Of a stretch of DNA of 64,000 bases, positions 45,288 to 53,211 are shown piece after piece. The position numbers were made by a program, and so were the translations under genes. The notes below the pieces were generated by a model. The model was not told the origin of the DNA. It saw only the letters and a list, made by a program, of their open reading frames with translations, and made no database searches. This stretch comes from Leptolyngbya sp. (GTDB lineage: Bacteria; Cyanobacteriota; Cyanobacteriia; Leptolyngbyales; Leptolyngbyaceae): positions 1 to 64,000 of the forward strand of contig QBMH01000001.1 of the NCBI GenBank assembly GCA_003249025.1, given 5' to 3'. Within the stretch, counting starts at the first letter, position 1. Every line of letters begins with the position of its first letter.

Positions 45288-46469
45288 ATGCGCGTAATTC
45301 TAATGACAGGCAAAGGTGGCGTTGGCAAAACCTCCGTTGCGGCTGCGACCGGGTTACGTTGCGCCGAAATGGGTCACAGAACTCTCGTCCTCAGTACTGA
45401 TCCGGCTCATTCCCTGGCAGACAGTTTTGATATTGAACTGGGACATGATCCCCGCTTGGTGCGTCCCAATCTGTGGGGTGCGGAACTGGATGCCCTGAAG
45501 GAGCTAGAAGGCAACTGGGGAGCGGTGAAACGCTATATTACTCAAGTTTTGCAGGCACAGGGTTTAGATGGCGTGCAGGCTGAAGAGTTGGCGATTCTTC
45601 CCGGTATGGATGAGATTTTTGGCTTGGTGCGAATGAAGCGCCACTACGATGAAGGTGAGTATGATGTGCTGATTATTGACTCAGCACCCACGGGAACCGC
45701 GTTACGCCTGTTGAGTCTGCCAGAAGTGGGCGGTTGGTATATGCGCCGCTTCTACAAACCGTTTCAGGGAATTTCGGTGGCATTACGACCTTTGGTGGAG
45801 CCATTTTTCCGTCCGATCGCTGGCTTTTCCTTGCCCAACAAAGAGGTTATGGACGCACCCTACGAGTTTTATGAACAAATCGAATCCTTAGAAAAAATCC
45901 TCACCGATCCAACGCAAACATCGGTGCGGCTGATCATGAACCCAGAAAAAATGGTGATTAAGGAATCGCTGCGTGCCCATGCCTACCTGAGTTTGTATAA
46001 CGTGGCAACCGATATGGTCGTAGCAAATCGGATTATTCCTGAAGAAGTTAGCGATCCATTCTTTGCCCGTTGGAAGGAAAACCAGCGGCAGTATCGCCAA
46101 GAAATCCACGATAATTTTTCACCTCTGCCGATTAAAGAAGTGCCGCTTTATTCTGAGGAAATGTGTGGTTTAGAAGCCCTCGATCGCCTCAAGGAAACCC
46201 TTTATCCTGATGGCGAAGATCCCGCGCAGATCTACTACAAAGAAACCACCATGCGAATTGTGCAAGAGCAGCAGGAATATAGCCTGGAAGTGTACCTACC
46301 CGGCATTGAAAAGCGCCAGGTAGAACTGAGCAAAACGGGCGATGAACTTAACATTCGCATTGGCAACCATCGCCGCAACCTGGTTTTGCCTCAAGCCTTG
46401 GCAGCGCTTCAGCCCTCCGGAGCCAGAATGGAAGAAGACTACCTCAAAATCCGCTTTGCTGCGGTTTGA
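45288..46469 (+). CDS. arsA: ArsA/GET3-family ATPase with HSP20-like tail
   Basis: 393 residues from ATG 45288; GTG 45279 is in frame. Signatures: [20 protein letters not shown] (P-loop), [15 protein letters not shown] (switch I), [15 protein letters not shown] (switch II), [14 protein letters not shown]. The C-terminal 75 residues ([35 protein letters not shown]) form an alpha-crystallin-like domain typical of cyanobacterial ArsA homologues. The family loads tail-anchored proteins or energises arsenite efflux; no arsB is nearby, so a targeting role is at least as likely. Its last 129 bases recur as a decayed copy at 48503-48629. Confidence 0.9.
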   Translation: MRVILMTGKGGVGKTSVAAATGLRCAEMGHRTLVLSTDPAHSLADSFDIELGHDPRLVRPNLWGAELDALKELEGNWGAVKRYITQVLQAQGLDGVQAEELAILPGMDEIFGLVRMKRHYDEGEYDVLIIDSAPTGTALRLLSLPEVGGWYMRRFYKPFQGISVALRPLVEPFFRPIAGFSLPNKEVMDAPYEFYEQIESLEKILTDPTQTSVRLIMNPEKMVIKESLRAHAYLSLYNVATDMVVANRIIPEEVSDPFFARWKENQRQYRQEIHDNFSPLPIKEVPLYSEEMCGLEALDRLKETLYPDGEDPAQIYYKETTMRIVQEQQEYSLEVYLPGIEKRQVELSKTGDELNIRIGNHRRNLVLPQALAALQPSGARMEEDYLKIRFAAV

Positions 46470-46488
46470 GGAAAGCTGGAAATCATCC

Positions 46489-46531
46489 CAACAACCAAGC
46501 CAATCAATCCCTTGGGGTGAGATGCTGTATG
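46489..46531 (-). pseudogene. 3' remnant of a Uma2 gene
   Basis: Between the arsA stop and the dehydrogenase stop, the minus strand reads VFDIQHLTPRD, a stop, then LAWLL. It aligns with the C-terminus of the intact Uma2 at 48645 (DLQLTSKALFAWLLG), and the DNA shares AACAACCAAGC. Together with the 5' remnant at 48402 it marks a Uma2 gene whose middle was replaced. Confidence 0.65.
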
Positions 46532-47503
46532 TCAAACACGAATGGCGACTTTCCCCACCACTTGCCTCTGTTCCAGGTGGCGGATTGCTTCGGGGACTTC
46601 GCTGAGGGTGTAGTGCTGGTCAATCAAGGGGTTGATCTTGCCTGCAACCATTAACTCTCTCAATGTAATGAGATCCTTTTGATTGGGTTTTACAACTACG
46701 CATTTCACCCTGCGGCGACTGATTCTCGAAATCCAAGATCCAAAAATCATGATCTGAAAAAGTCGAGCAGTAGATCCGCCGACGATGACGTAGGTTCCCT
46801 GGGTCGTCAATGATGGCAAATAGTCGAATACTGAACGGTAGGCTGCCGCATCCAGCATCAGGTCATAACGCTGCCCATTTTGGGTGATGTCTACTTGAGT
46901 GTAGTCAACAACATGGTCTGCGCCGAGCGATCGCACCCTGTCCATTTTTTTCGTGCTGCATACAGCGGTCACCTCAGCGCCAAATGCCTTGGCAATCTGC
47001 ACGGCAAACGACCCCACCCCACCAGAGGCACCATTGATCAACACTTGCTGTCCTGACTGAATCTGACCCATATCCCGTAGTGCCTGCAAAGCGGTAAGGG
47101 CGGCTCCAGGAACCGTTGCCGCGTCTTCAAAGGTTGTGGCGATCGGTTTCAGCACCAATGCCGCTTCGGTTGCACAAACGTACTCGGCAAACGCACCAAA
47201 ACCACACTCCGACAAATCTCCAAAGACCTCATCACCAGGCTTAAACTGTGTGACATTTTTACCAACCGCTTCAACCCGTCCGGCTACATCAAAGCCGAGG
47301 ATCTTGATTTTCGGCTTGAGTAGCCCCCCGAACATGAGGCGACTGAGGAATGGAGTTCCTCGCATGAGATGCCAGTCTCCAGCATTGACAGACGCAGCAT
47401 GAACCCGAACCAGTACGCTATTGTCTAGCACGACGGGCTTGTCAATTTCCTCCAGCCTCAACACATCGGCTGAACCGTATTCGGTCTGGACGATCGCTCT
47501 CAT
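46532..47503 (-). CDS. MDR-family alcohol dehydrogenase / quinone oxidoreductase
   Basis: 323 residues from ATG 47503 (MRAIVQTEYGSADVLRLEEI); ATG 47560 is in frame but adds a polar stretch outside the fold. GroES-like N-terminal domain, then Rossmann fold VLINGASGGVGSFAVQIAKA, VTAVCSTKKMDRVRSLGADH, YDLMLDAAAYRSV. The catalytic zinc ligands are not evident, which favours a zinc-independent quinone-oxidoreductase-like enzyme using NAD(P)H. Divergent from a TetR gene with twin operators between, so the pair is probably a self-regulated response unit. The stop codon is at the edge of the inserted segment. Confidence 0.88.
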   Translation of the reverse strand: MRAIVQTEYGSADVLRLEEIDKPVVLDNSVLVRVHAASVNAGDWHLMRGTPFLSRLMFGGLLKPKIKILGFDVAGRVEAVGKNVTQFKPGDEVFGDLSECGFGAFAEYVCATEAALVLKPIATTFEDAATVPGAALTALQALRDMGQIQSGQQVLINGASGGVGSFAVQIAKAFGAEVTAVCSTKKMDRVRSLGADHVVDYTQVDITQNGQRYDLMLDAAAYRSVFDYLPSLTTQGTYVIVGGSTARLFQIMIFGSWISRISRRRVKCVVVKPNQKDLITLRELMVAGKINPLIDQHYTLSEVPEAIRHLEQRQVVGKVAIRV

Positions 47504-47616
47504 TTTGTCGTTCCTGTTGCTATCTCCTTGAACAGCGGTGGGGACATTCGATGTTTTCATGACCTTCTCTCCAATGGGGACATTGACTCAGGAATGAGCC
47601 AGTTTTTACCCTGTTG

Positions 47617-47656
47617 ACTTACACTGTAAGTTTAACTTACGCCGTAAGTTTGTCAA
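47617..47656. promoter_or_regulatory. Twin TetR-type operators overlapping the dehydrogenase promoter
   Basis: Two 15-base palindromes, ACTTACACTGTAAGT (47617-47631) and ACTTACGCCGTAAGT (47635-47649), share arms ACTTAC/GTAAGT and lie 18 bases apart centre to centre. On the minus strand TTGACA (47656-47651), 16 bases, TAAACT (47634-47629) form a promoter for the dehydrogenase; both operators overlap it. They sit between the divergent dehydrogenase and TetR genes. Confidence 0.75.
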
Positions 47657-47726
47657 GATGAATGACAACTTAATCCCCCACGAATGACTTTCTTTGTACT
47701 TTGAAAATCGATAGCGAGATCGGTAA

Positions 47727-48398
47727 ATGGCTAAGACGAGCAACCTTGATACATCTCCTCCTGCCCCGTTAAGTCGGGAACGGTTGCTGCACGCGGCTCT
47801 CCGCATAGCTGACGAGGGCGGTATTGAGTCATTGTCCATGCGGAAGCTGGCTGAGGATCTGGGAGTCAAAGCGATGTCGCTTTATAACCACGTGGTCAAT
47901 AAGGATGATGTGCTATGTGGCATTGTCGATATGGTGGTTAGCGAGATTGAGTTGCCTAGCCTTGAAACTGACTGGAAGATAGCAATGCGACGGCGGGCGA
48001 TCGCGGCTCATGAGGTACTGTTGCGTCATCCCTGGGCGACGATGGCGCTGATGTCACAGATTAACATCGGCTCAGCAATGTTGCGCTACGTGGATGCAAC
48101 GTTGGGCTGTCTGCGCGAAGCAGGCTTTTCGCTTGAGATGGCAGATCATGCATGGAATGCGATCGACAGCCACATCTATGGGTTTACACTCCAAGAGCTT
48201 AACTTTCCGATTGAGGCAGCAGAATATTCCGAAGTGGCAGAGAACTACCTTTCACAGATCCCCGCTGACCAATACCCCTACCTCAATCAACTCACCCATC
48301 ATGTGATAGAGGGTGACTATGACGGTATTCATGACTTTGAGTTTGGTCTCGAATTGATTCTCGATGGTCTTGAGAGGTTTCGACACGGCACTCCCTAA
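47727..48398 (+). CDS. TetR-family repressor
   Basis: 223 residues. N-terminal helix-turn-helix about 16-64: LSRERLLHAALRIADEGGIE, LSMRKLAEDLGVKAMSLYNH, VNKDDVLCGIVD. The C-terminal ligand-binding domain is of the TetR_C type (AAHEVLLRHPWATMALMS, AWNAIDSHIYGFTLQEL). It is expected to bind the twin palindromes upstream and repress both itself and the divergent dehydrogenase until a ligand binds. The stop codon lies three bases before the decayed Uma2 5' sequence, defining the right edge of the insertion. Confidence 0.9.
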   Translation: MAKTSNLDTSPPAPLSRERLLHAALRIADEGGIESLSMRKLAEDLGVKAMSLYNHVVNKDDVLCGIVDMVVSEIELPSLETDWKIAMRRRAIAAHEVLLRHPWATMALMSQINIGSAMLRYVDATLGCLREAGFSLEMADHAWNAIDSHIYGFTLQELNFPIEAAEYSEVAENYLSQIPADQYPYLNQLTHHVIEGDYDGIHDFEFGLELILDGLERFRHGTP

Positions 48399-48401
48399 CA
48401 C

Positions 48402-48493
48402 TATATTCACGGCAAGTTTTGTTTCTGCCCACTAGAGAAACTCTGCCAATTCAGTGTTTTAGATGATGCTTGTGCCATTTTGGGCTTGCCCCT
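48402..48493 (-). pseudogene. 5' remnant of a Uma2 gene
   Basis: Aligns with 49131-49217, the 5' end and leader of the intact Uma2: it shares TTTTGTTTCTG, GAGAAACTC and CATTTTGGGCTT. Minus-strand translation from ATG 48478 gives MAQASSKTLNWQSFSSGQKQ, against MVQAPSKPLTLAEFLQLPET, then stops. It is a decayed 25-codon piece. Confidence 0.8.
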
Positions 48494-48502
48494 AACACAA
48501 AA

Positions 48503-48629
48503 GATGAATTCAACATCCGCATAGTAAGCCTCGCTGAACCTCATTCCGCCTCAACCCTGAGCAATGTTCTAGCCTTGAGGAGCCAAAATGGAAGAAGACT
48601 ATCTCAAAATCCGCTCTGTCGCTGTTTGA
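48503..48629 (+). pseudogene. 3' remnant of a second arsA copy
   Basis: Aligns with the last 129 bases of arsA (46341-46469). The final 45 bases are nearly identical (ATGGAAGAAGACTA, CTCAAAATCCGCT) up to the TGA; earlier parts have drifted and contain stops (for example TAG in the opening codons). It is followed by an intact Uma2 gene, as arsA once was at the first copy. Confidence 0.85.
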
Positions 48630-48644
48630 AGAATGATGAACTGT

Positions 48645-49205
48645 CTACCCTAACAACCAAGCAAACAAAGCCTTGGAAGTAAGCTGTAAGTCTGCAAAGA
48701 ATGGTGTAGGAAGAGACTCATCTGGCTGATCAAACACTTCCGTTTCTTGCTTGGGACGATAGACAAACACGGTTTTCTCGTCTGGATCAATTAGCCAACC
48801 CATCTGGGTTCCATGCTTCAGGCAATGAAGAATATTCTTCGTTACTTTCGTTTGGCTTTGAGCGGGAGACAAGATTTCAATCGTCCAGTCGAGCGCGACA
48901 GAAAATGTATTGGCAACTTCTCCATTTTCATCGCAGGGAATCCGGCTCCACACAAACACTGCGATGTCGGGAACGATTGAGCGATCGCCAAACGTACACC
49001 TTAACTCTGGAAACGCACGAGCAATCCGCTGAGGCTTAACGACACTGTTGATCGCGGGTACAAGTTCTCCTTGAATAGCACTATGTTTCCCTTGGGGCAA
49101 CGGTTTCAGGATAATTTGACCATCAATATATTCACTGGCAGGTTTTGTTTCTGGCAACTGGAGAAACTCCGCTAATGTCAACGGTTTAGATGGTGCTTGT
49201 ACCAT
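48645..49205 (-). CDS. Uma2-family putative endonuclease
   Basis: 186 residues. Family start LTLAEFLQLPETKPASEYID, then FPELRCTFGDRSIVPDIAVF (Asp), DWTIEILSPAQSQTKVTKNI and CLKHGTQMGWLIDPDEKTVF. Same subfamily as the gene at 32642. It survives as the intact member of a tandem pair; the other member is split around the dehydrogenase/TetR insertion. Nuclease activity is predicted from the fold and not proven for the family. Convergent with the arsA remnant. Confidence 0.86.
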   Translation of the reverse strand: MVQAPSKPLTLAEFLQLPETKPASEYIDGQIILKPLPQGKHSAIQGELVPAINSVVKPQRIARAFPELRCTFGDRSIVPDIAVFVWSRIPCDENGEVANTFSVALDWTIEILSPAQSQTKVTKNILHCLKHGTQMGWLIDPDEKTVFVYRPKQETEVFDQPDESLPTPFFADLQLTSKALFAWLLG

Positions 49206-49459
49206 TTTGGGCTTACCTCTTAATCTGCCATATCAGATACCGATCCCCATTTTACCTAGAAACTCAACGGAAAAATTGCCCTCACTCAAGTGTCCTAGAA
49301 CACTGCTCTGTAGAAGCACTCATCAATAAGTGCCAGTACTACTGCTGTCTAGACAATTGTTATCCAGCGTAAGCTTACTGTAGTGGCGTAACCGAAAATT
49401 AATTTGCTAATGTTGAGGTTTAAGTTACCTGTAGCTTCAAGAGGAAAAGCAGAAGTTTA

Positions 49460-50515
49460 ATGAAAGAAACAACGCTTGTAGTAGATCCTGGTTTTGTGCA
49501 TCATCGAAAGATCGAAGCAATTTTGGGGCAAACAGGAACAGAAATAATTAATCAACAAATTGCAGAAATACCTTTGCGAACTCCTGACTGGAGAGTAGAA
49601 GTTTTAACAGATCAAATATATTCAAAAATTATCTTAGATTTTTGTGGAGTCAACGAGATCAAAACATTACAACAGATTTTGCTTGATGAATGCGGTCAAC
49701 TATTTTGCTCTATTGTTGATGTTTTACCTTGTGAAGAAATCTACGACTTTAACCGTGTGGTTGCTAATTGTAAGGGAATTGAAGGCATTGATTATAAGGT
49801 TGAGCTTCATATCACTTCTGGCAGATTTAGGTCTGAAACTTTAAAATCCTGTTTGTACCGAGGTGGTGATTTTGCAGTAGTAGCACAGTACTACACTAGA
49901 GATGACAAGACGCTAGTGTTTCATCCTCTGTTAATCGGCTTTCCATATTTGGCAGATGTTGAAACGGGAGATTTGTTATGGAAAAAATATACAGATTTTT
50001 ATCAAGTACATCTTGAAGATTTTAAGGAGTTTGAGATAGTAAAACAATATCCTTTACCAAGCTCTATAGAGAAGATGAAATTTATCAGGGAAAGTGTATT
50101 TAAGCAGTGTTTGGGCAAGATATTAACAGAATCAACTCCAAAAGACTGGGGTGGAGAATCATCGGATTTCTTCACTTCCCATCTTCATATTCGAGAAAGT
50201 AGACTATCGGCTGCGTTTCTATTAAAGGGACCAGCTAAATACTCGCCAATGACACCTAAGCATTTAGGAAAAAATGGCGATCAAATTATCAGGTTGTCTA
50301 AAGAACCTGCTAACGTTCTAGTTATCCAACATTGTCATGATATTTTGCCAACTGTCATAGAAACGCTTAAGGTCTTTGCTACACAGCCGTCTAACCCGCG
50401 TCATTACTGCATCATTGACGGTCGAGAATCATTAAGGATGCTAGAAGCTTTCAATCTAGTTGATTGGGCTATTGAAGAGTCTGCTAATCTTGATCAAGAA
50501 AAAAATTTAGCTTAA
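49460..50515 (+). CDS. Orphan protein, possible PD-(D/E)xK-like nuclease
   Basis: 351 residues, no family named with confidence. N-terminal half has mixed alpha/beta sequence without motifs. The C-terminal part, DWGGESSDFFTSHLHIRESR, SAAFLLKGPAKYSPMTPKHL, GKNGDQIIRLSKEPANVLVI, has an E/D-rich step followed by a strand ending LLKG, resembling the ordered acidic residues and Lys of restriction-endonuclease-like folds; GKNGDQI is a distinctive motif I have seen in proteins of uncharacterised, possibly defence-related type. Visibly AT-richer than its neighbours and without any HIP1 octamer, so probably acquired. Stands alone in an accessory stretch. Confidence 0.6.
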   Translation: MKETTLVVDPGFVHHRKIEAILGQTGTEIINQQIAEIPLRTPDWRVEVLTDQIYSKIILDFCGVNEIKTLQQILLDECGQLFCSIVDVLPCEEIYDFNRVVANCKGIEGIDYKVELHITSGRFRSETLKSCLYRGGDFAVVAQYYTRDDKTLVFHPLLIGFPYLADVETGDLLWKKYTDFYQVHLEDFKEFEIVKQYPLPSSIEKMKFIRESVFKQCLGKILTESTPKDWGGESSDFFTSHLHIRESRLSAAFLLKGPAKYSPMTPKHLGKNGDQIIRLSKEPANVLVIQHCHDILPTVIETLKVFATQPSNPRHYCIIDGRESLRMLEAFNLVDWAIEESANLDQEKNLA

Positions 50516-50670
50516 ACTCGTTGTATAGTTGCTAGCTTCCGTTGACCGGAACTGTTACTTGATTAAAGTCGAGAATTAGAAATTTCTTAACCGCCATTAG
50601 CGATAAAGCTGCTTTGAATGCATTATGTGTTAGTTGTTTAAAGCAACAGTCCGGACAATTTTAAATCGCT

Positions 50671-50741
50671 AACGGTAGAATGCGGGTTTTAGCCTCCTCA
50701 GGGAGGTCAAATGCCAACGGCAGAATGGGGGTTTCAGCCTC
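50671..50741 (+). repeat. Two-copy 26-bp direct repeat
   Basis: AACGGTAGAATGCGGG (50671) and AACGGCAGAATGGGGG (50716) begin two 26-base units that both end AGCCTC, differing at about three positions and 45 bases apart. A small CCTCC/GGAGG hairpin lies between, and GTCCGGA occurs on both outer sides (50649, 50754). The structure resembles a small dispersed element. Confidence 0.55.
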
Positions 50742-50774
50742 TGTCTCAAAAACTGTCCGGAGTATTGTTAAAGG

Positions 50775-51677
50775 TTAGCTGGTAACGCCTTTTAGAGCTT
50801 TCAGGGTTTCTTGTAATTCGCGAACGTGTCCCCAGCCGACGAAGCCACTGTAGAGACAGGTTCCTTCTGGGCAGGCGACGAACACATGGTCGATGCCCCA
50901 GGGGTTTGTCCAGGTGCGGAGAGTAGTGCCGTCCTCTAAGGTGAGGAAAACAGAAGATTGGTTGAAGCCTCGGCGGTGTCCGTCGGTCATGCCCTCGATC
51001 GCTTGCAGTCTGCGAATTAACAGGATGGCAAGATCGGGTTCTATCGGCTCAACGGTGCGATCTTTGGGCACGTCCCAAAATCGGCGAATTGCCACGGCAA
51101 CGGCAGGATGGTTTTTCAACGCGGCGTGGGCAACGTTGGGAATGCTAACGAATTCTGCGCCAAACACTTTGGTAGCCGCGATCGGCACGGTGCCATCACT
51201 GCCATCATCAGTATCTCCCGCAATCACCAACATGGGAATTTGTGCCGCGATCGCTTCTGCCATCAGTCTACGAGTGGCACCGAGATCACGGGCAATGCCC
51301 AGACCCCACTTCATTGGGTCAAGCGCCCTCGCTAAATCAGCGCCGCCCACGGGTGAGCCGACCAGCACAATCGACTCCACTTTCGACCACCATTCGGGAT
51401 GGCGATCAAGTATTTCCAGCCAGATCAAGCCGCCCATGGAGTGACCCACAATCCGCATGGGTAGTTCGGGATACTGCAATGTAGTGGTAATGACCAGCTG
51501 TTCGACTGCCTGAATCAATGGCTCAATTCGCAGCCAGGTTTTCACATATCCCAGGCTAGGCGCAATCACCAAGGCTTCTGATGTTGCCAGCGCTTGAGCC
51601 AGCGATCGCATTGCCCGACCACCATCTGCCCAACCATGCTGGGCGTAAAGTACAAATTCTGGAGCAGTTGCAGGCAT
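50775..51677 (-). CDS. Alpha/beta-fold hydrolase
   Basis: 300 residues. Oxyanion region VLYAQHGWADGG, nucleophile elbow IVGHSMGGLIWLEIL (Ser), acid region VIAGDTDDGSDGTVPI, and IPNVAHAALKNHP (His). Residues after about 205 form an extra C-terminal domain (DLAILLIRRLQAIEG, VFLTLEDGTTLRTWTNPWG) not needed for the core. The exposed SSVFLTLEDGTTLRTW segment may be a lid or substrate platform. Substrate unknown; esterase or thioesterase is most likely. Confidence 0.86.
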   Translation of the reverse strand: MPATAPEFVLYAQHGWADGGRAMRSLAQALATSEALVIAPSLGYVKTWLRIEPLIQAVEQLVITTTLQYPELPMRIVGHSMGGLIWLEILDRHPEWWSKVESIVLVGSPVGGADLARALDPMKWGLGIARDLGATRRLMAEAIAAQIPMLVIAGDTDDGSDGTVPIAATKVFGAEFVSIPNVAHAALKNHPAVAVAIRRFWDVPKDRTVEPIEPDLAILLIRRLQAIEGMTDGHRRGFNQSSVFLTLEDGTTLRTWTNPWGIDHVFVACPEGTCLYSGFVGWGHVRELQETLKALKGVTS

Positions 51678-52080
51678 TGGTTTATTGAAGTATCACAAGT
51701 TTGATTGTGTCGGCGATCTCGCCCAACTATCAATTTACTGTGACACTCGCTTAAATGGATATAAATGGCAAGTGGTGAATGACGAATGGCAAGTGGCGAA
51801 TGACGAATGGCGAGTGGTAATCGCGTGGTTGCTGCCCACAGGTTCAAGTTTGCCGCTGCCCTGCAATCTGCCCACAAAGGGACTGTTCCCGTGCTGATCA
51901 GAATTGAAACCAAAGCTGGGCATGAACCCACTAAAGTGTCAAAATAAAGCAATAAGAAGCGCCAAGGCAAGTGGAACGAGTAAAGTTGGCATTAAGAAAT
52001 AATGACTGACGTTGGATTGTCTAATCGCGGCTTCAGCATTAAGGCACCATTTCAGAATTCTTAGGTAGGAACACAGAAAG
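51678..52080. other. Intergenic region, 403 bp
   Basis: No gene seen. It holds a heptanucleotide array at 51764-51818. The remaining bases lack promoter-like or hairpin structure that I can defend. It separates a minus-strand hydrolase from a plus-strand antitoxin, so both promoters should be here. Confidence 0.55.
51764..51818 (+). repeat. Heptanucleotide-based 21-bp tandem repeat
   Basis: Unit AATGGCAAGTGGTGAATGACG (three 7-mers) repeated about 2.6 times with few changes. It is the intergenic array type common in filamentous cyanobacteria. Confidence 0.75.
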
Positions 52081-52311
52081 ATGAACAAAATTCAAGAAAC
52101 AGTTTTGTCAAGAATGCAAGACCTACCCACCTCCGCGCAGGAAGCCGTGTTGTGGTTTGTTGAGCAGTTGCAACAGAGCCATGTTCCTTCATCTAAAGAA
52201 CTATTGGATGCCATGCTGGTTACTGGGTTGGAGAGTGGAGACGTGATTGAGGTGACCGATGAGTGGTGGGCACAACAGCGACTCGCCTTCGCCCAGAGAA
52301 ACCAGCCGTAA
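52081..52311 (+). CDS. Antitoxin-like small protein (of a ParE/RelE-type pair)
   Basis: 76 residues. Helical N-terminal part (IQETVLSRMQDLPTSAQEAV, LWFVEQLQQSH) and an acidic C-terminus with VIEVTDEWWAQQRLAFAQRN. Its TAA overlaps the ATG of the next gene (TAATG), the usual coupling of antitoxin and toxin. The next frame starts like a ParE/RelE toxin, which supports the role. DNA-binding fold not clear. Its partner is truncated, so it is likely a relic. Confidence 0.65.
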   Translation: MNKIQETVLSRMQDLPTSAQEAVLWFVEQLQQSHVPSSKELLDAMLVTGLESGDVIEVTDEWWAQQRLAFAQRNQP

Positions 52312-52460
52312 TGAGCCGCAATATTTCGATTCGACCTCAAGAGATCGCGGATCTCAACACCCATGCAGACTATCTATCCCAGCAGGATACATCCGTAGGA
52401 TTTCGCTTTTTTGATACCGCTCGACAACTGTATCTACCACGGGTTAATAACTCAATTTAG
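52311..52460 (+). pseudogene. Truncated ParE/RelE-type toxin
   Basis: 49 residues, about half of the usual 95-100. MSRNISIRPQEIADLNTHAD, YLSQQDTSVGFRFFDTARQ fits the first half of ParE (beta-strand, two helices), then sequence departs (LYLPRVNNSI) and stops. The end overlaps the stop of the convergent membrane gene at 52452. The core with the toxin active site is missing. Confidence 0.7.
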
Positions 52461-53168
52461 GCGCTGGACTTCTTGATGGACGCTGATACCAATTTGTAGA
52501 GCTTCGTTCAAAAATTGTCCATATTCGTCAGCCTGGTGCTTAACTTCCAGGCTTCTGACCAGGGACAGATTGGTTTCAATGCTGCTCAGCAAATCTTGCT
52601 GACGGGCGAGTAAACCCCGATTTTCTCGCAGAATTTTTTCGGTTGTTAACCCTGCAATTAGATTATCGCGGGTGAGATGAATGGCTTCCAAGATCTCGGA
52701 TCGATTTTGCAAAGCGGAGTTTAGGTTCCTTTCAATATTGACTGTTTCTAGTCGATCTAAAACCGCGATCGCGCTCAGCATATCCTCATATCGATCCACC
52801 TCATCCAGCAATCGCATCAAACTTCGCAGGTGTTTTCCTTGCCACTTCATATACAGATTCCAGGCAAGCAAAAGGGCGATCGCGATGCCAACAGCTACGA
52901 GCAAAAATCGTAGAATGCTGGAGGCATCAGCAATGCCATTTGCGCCACTGGTTAAAAACAAACTCAGCGGTAAAGTGAAGACGACAATTAGCAAAAAAAC
53001 AACCGCTTCCGTCAGGCAAAGTGCAATCAGCTTTTTGGGATTTTTCAAAGCAGAAATGCGATAGGTGCCGCCAAATACTCCACCGATGAAAATATCGCCC
53101 ACATCGCACCCGGTTAACTGCTCCAATTCGCGATCGCTAATCGTCAAATCTGCTAAATCTGATCTCAT
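52452..53168 (-). CDS. Membrane protein of unknown function
   Basis: 238 residues. Two membrane helices about residues 48-72 (IALCLTEAVVFLLIVVFTLP) and 86-106 (SILRFLLVAVGIAIALLLAW), followed by a long soluble helical domain (about 112-238) with coiled-coil character (RLLDEVDRYEDMLSAIAVLD, ENRGLLARQQDLLSSIETNL). The N-terminal 45 residues contain LTGCDVGDIFIGGVFGGTYR. No family recognised. A membrane-protein gene with the same orientation lies 43 bases upstream; likely co-transcribed. Confidence 0.75.
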   Translation of the reverse strand: MRSDLADLTISDRELEQLTGCDVGDIFIGGVFGGTYRISALKNPKKLIALCLTEAVVFLLIVVFTLPLSLFLTSGANGIADASSILRFLLVAVGIAIALLLAWNLYMKWQGKHLRSLMRLLDEVDRYEDMLSAIAVLDRLETVNIERNLNSALQNRSEILEAIHLTRDNLIAGLTTEKILRENRGLLARQQDLLSSIETNLSLVRSLEVKHQADEYGQFLNEALQIGISVHQEVQRLN

Positions 53169-53211
53169 CCAGTTCCCCCAGTTCCTAATATTTAGCTCCT
53201 GTTTACTTCTA

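Noticed and set aside
45288..46469. Arsenic resistance operon
   Set aside because: No arsB, arsC or arsR nearby; the HSP20-like tail fits the stand-alone cyanobacterial ArsA type.
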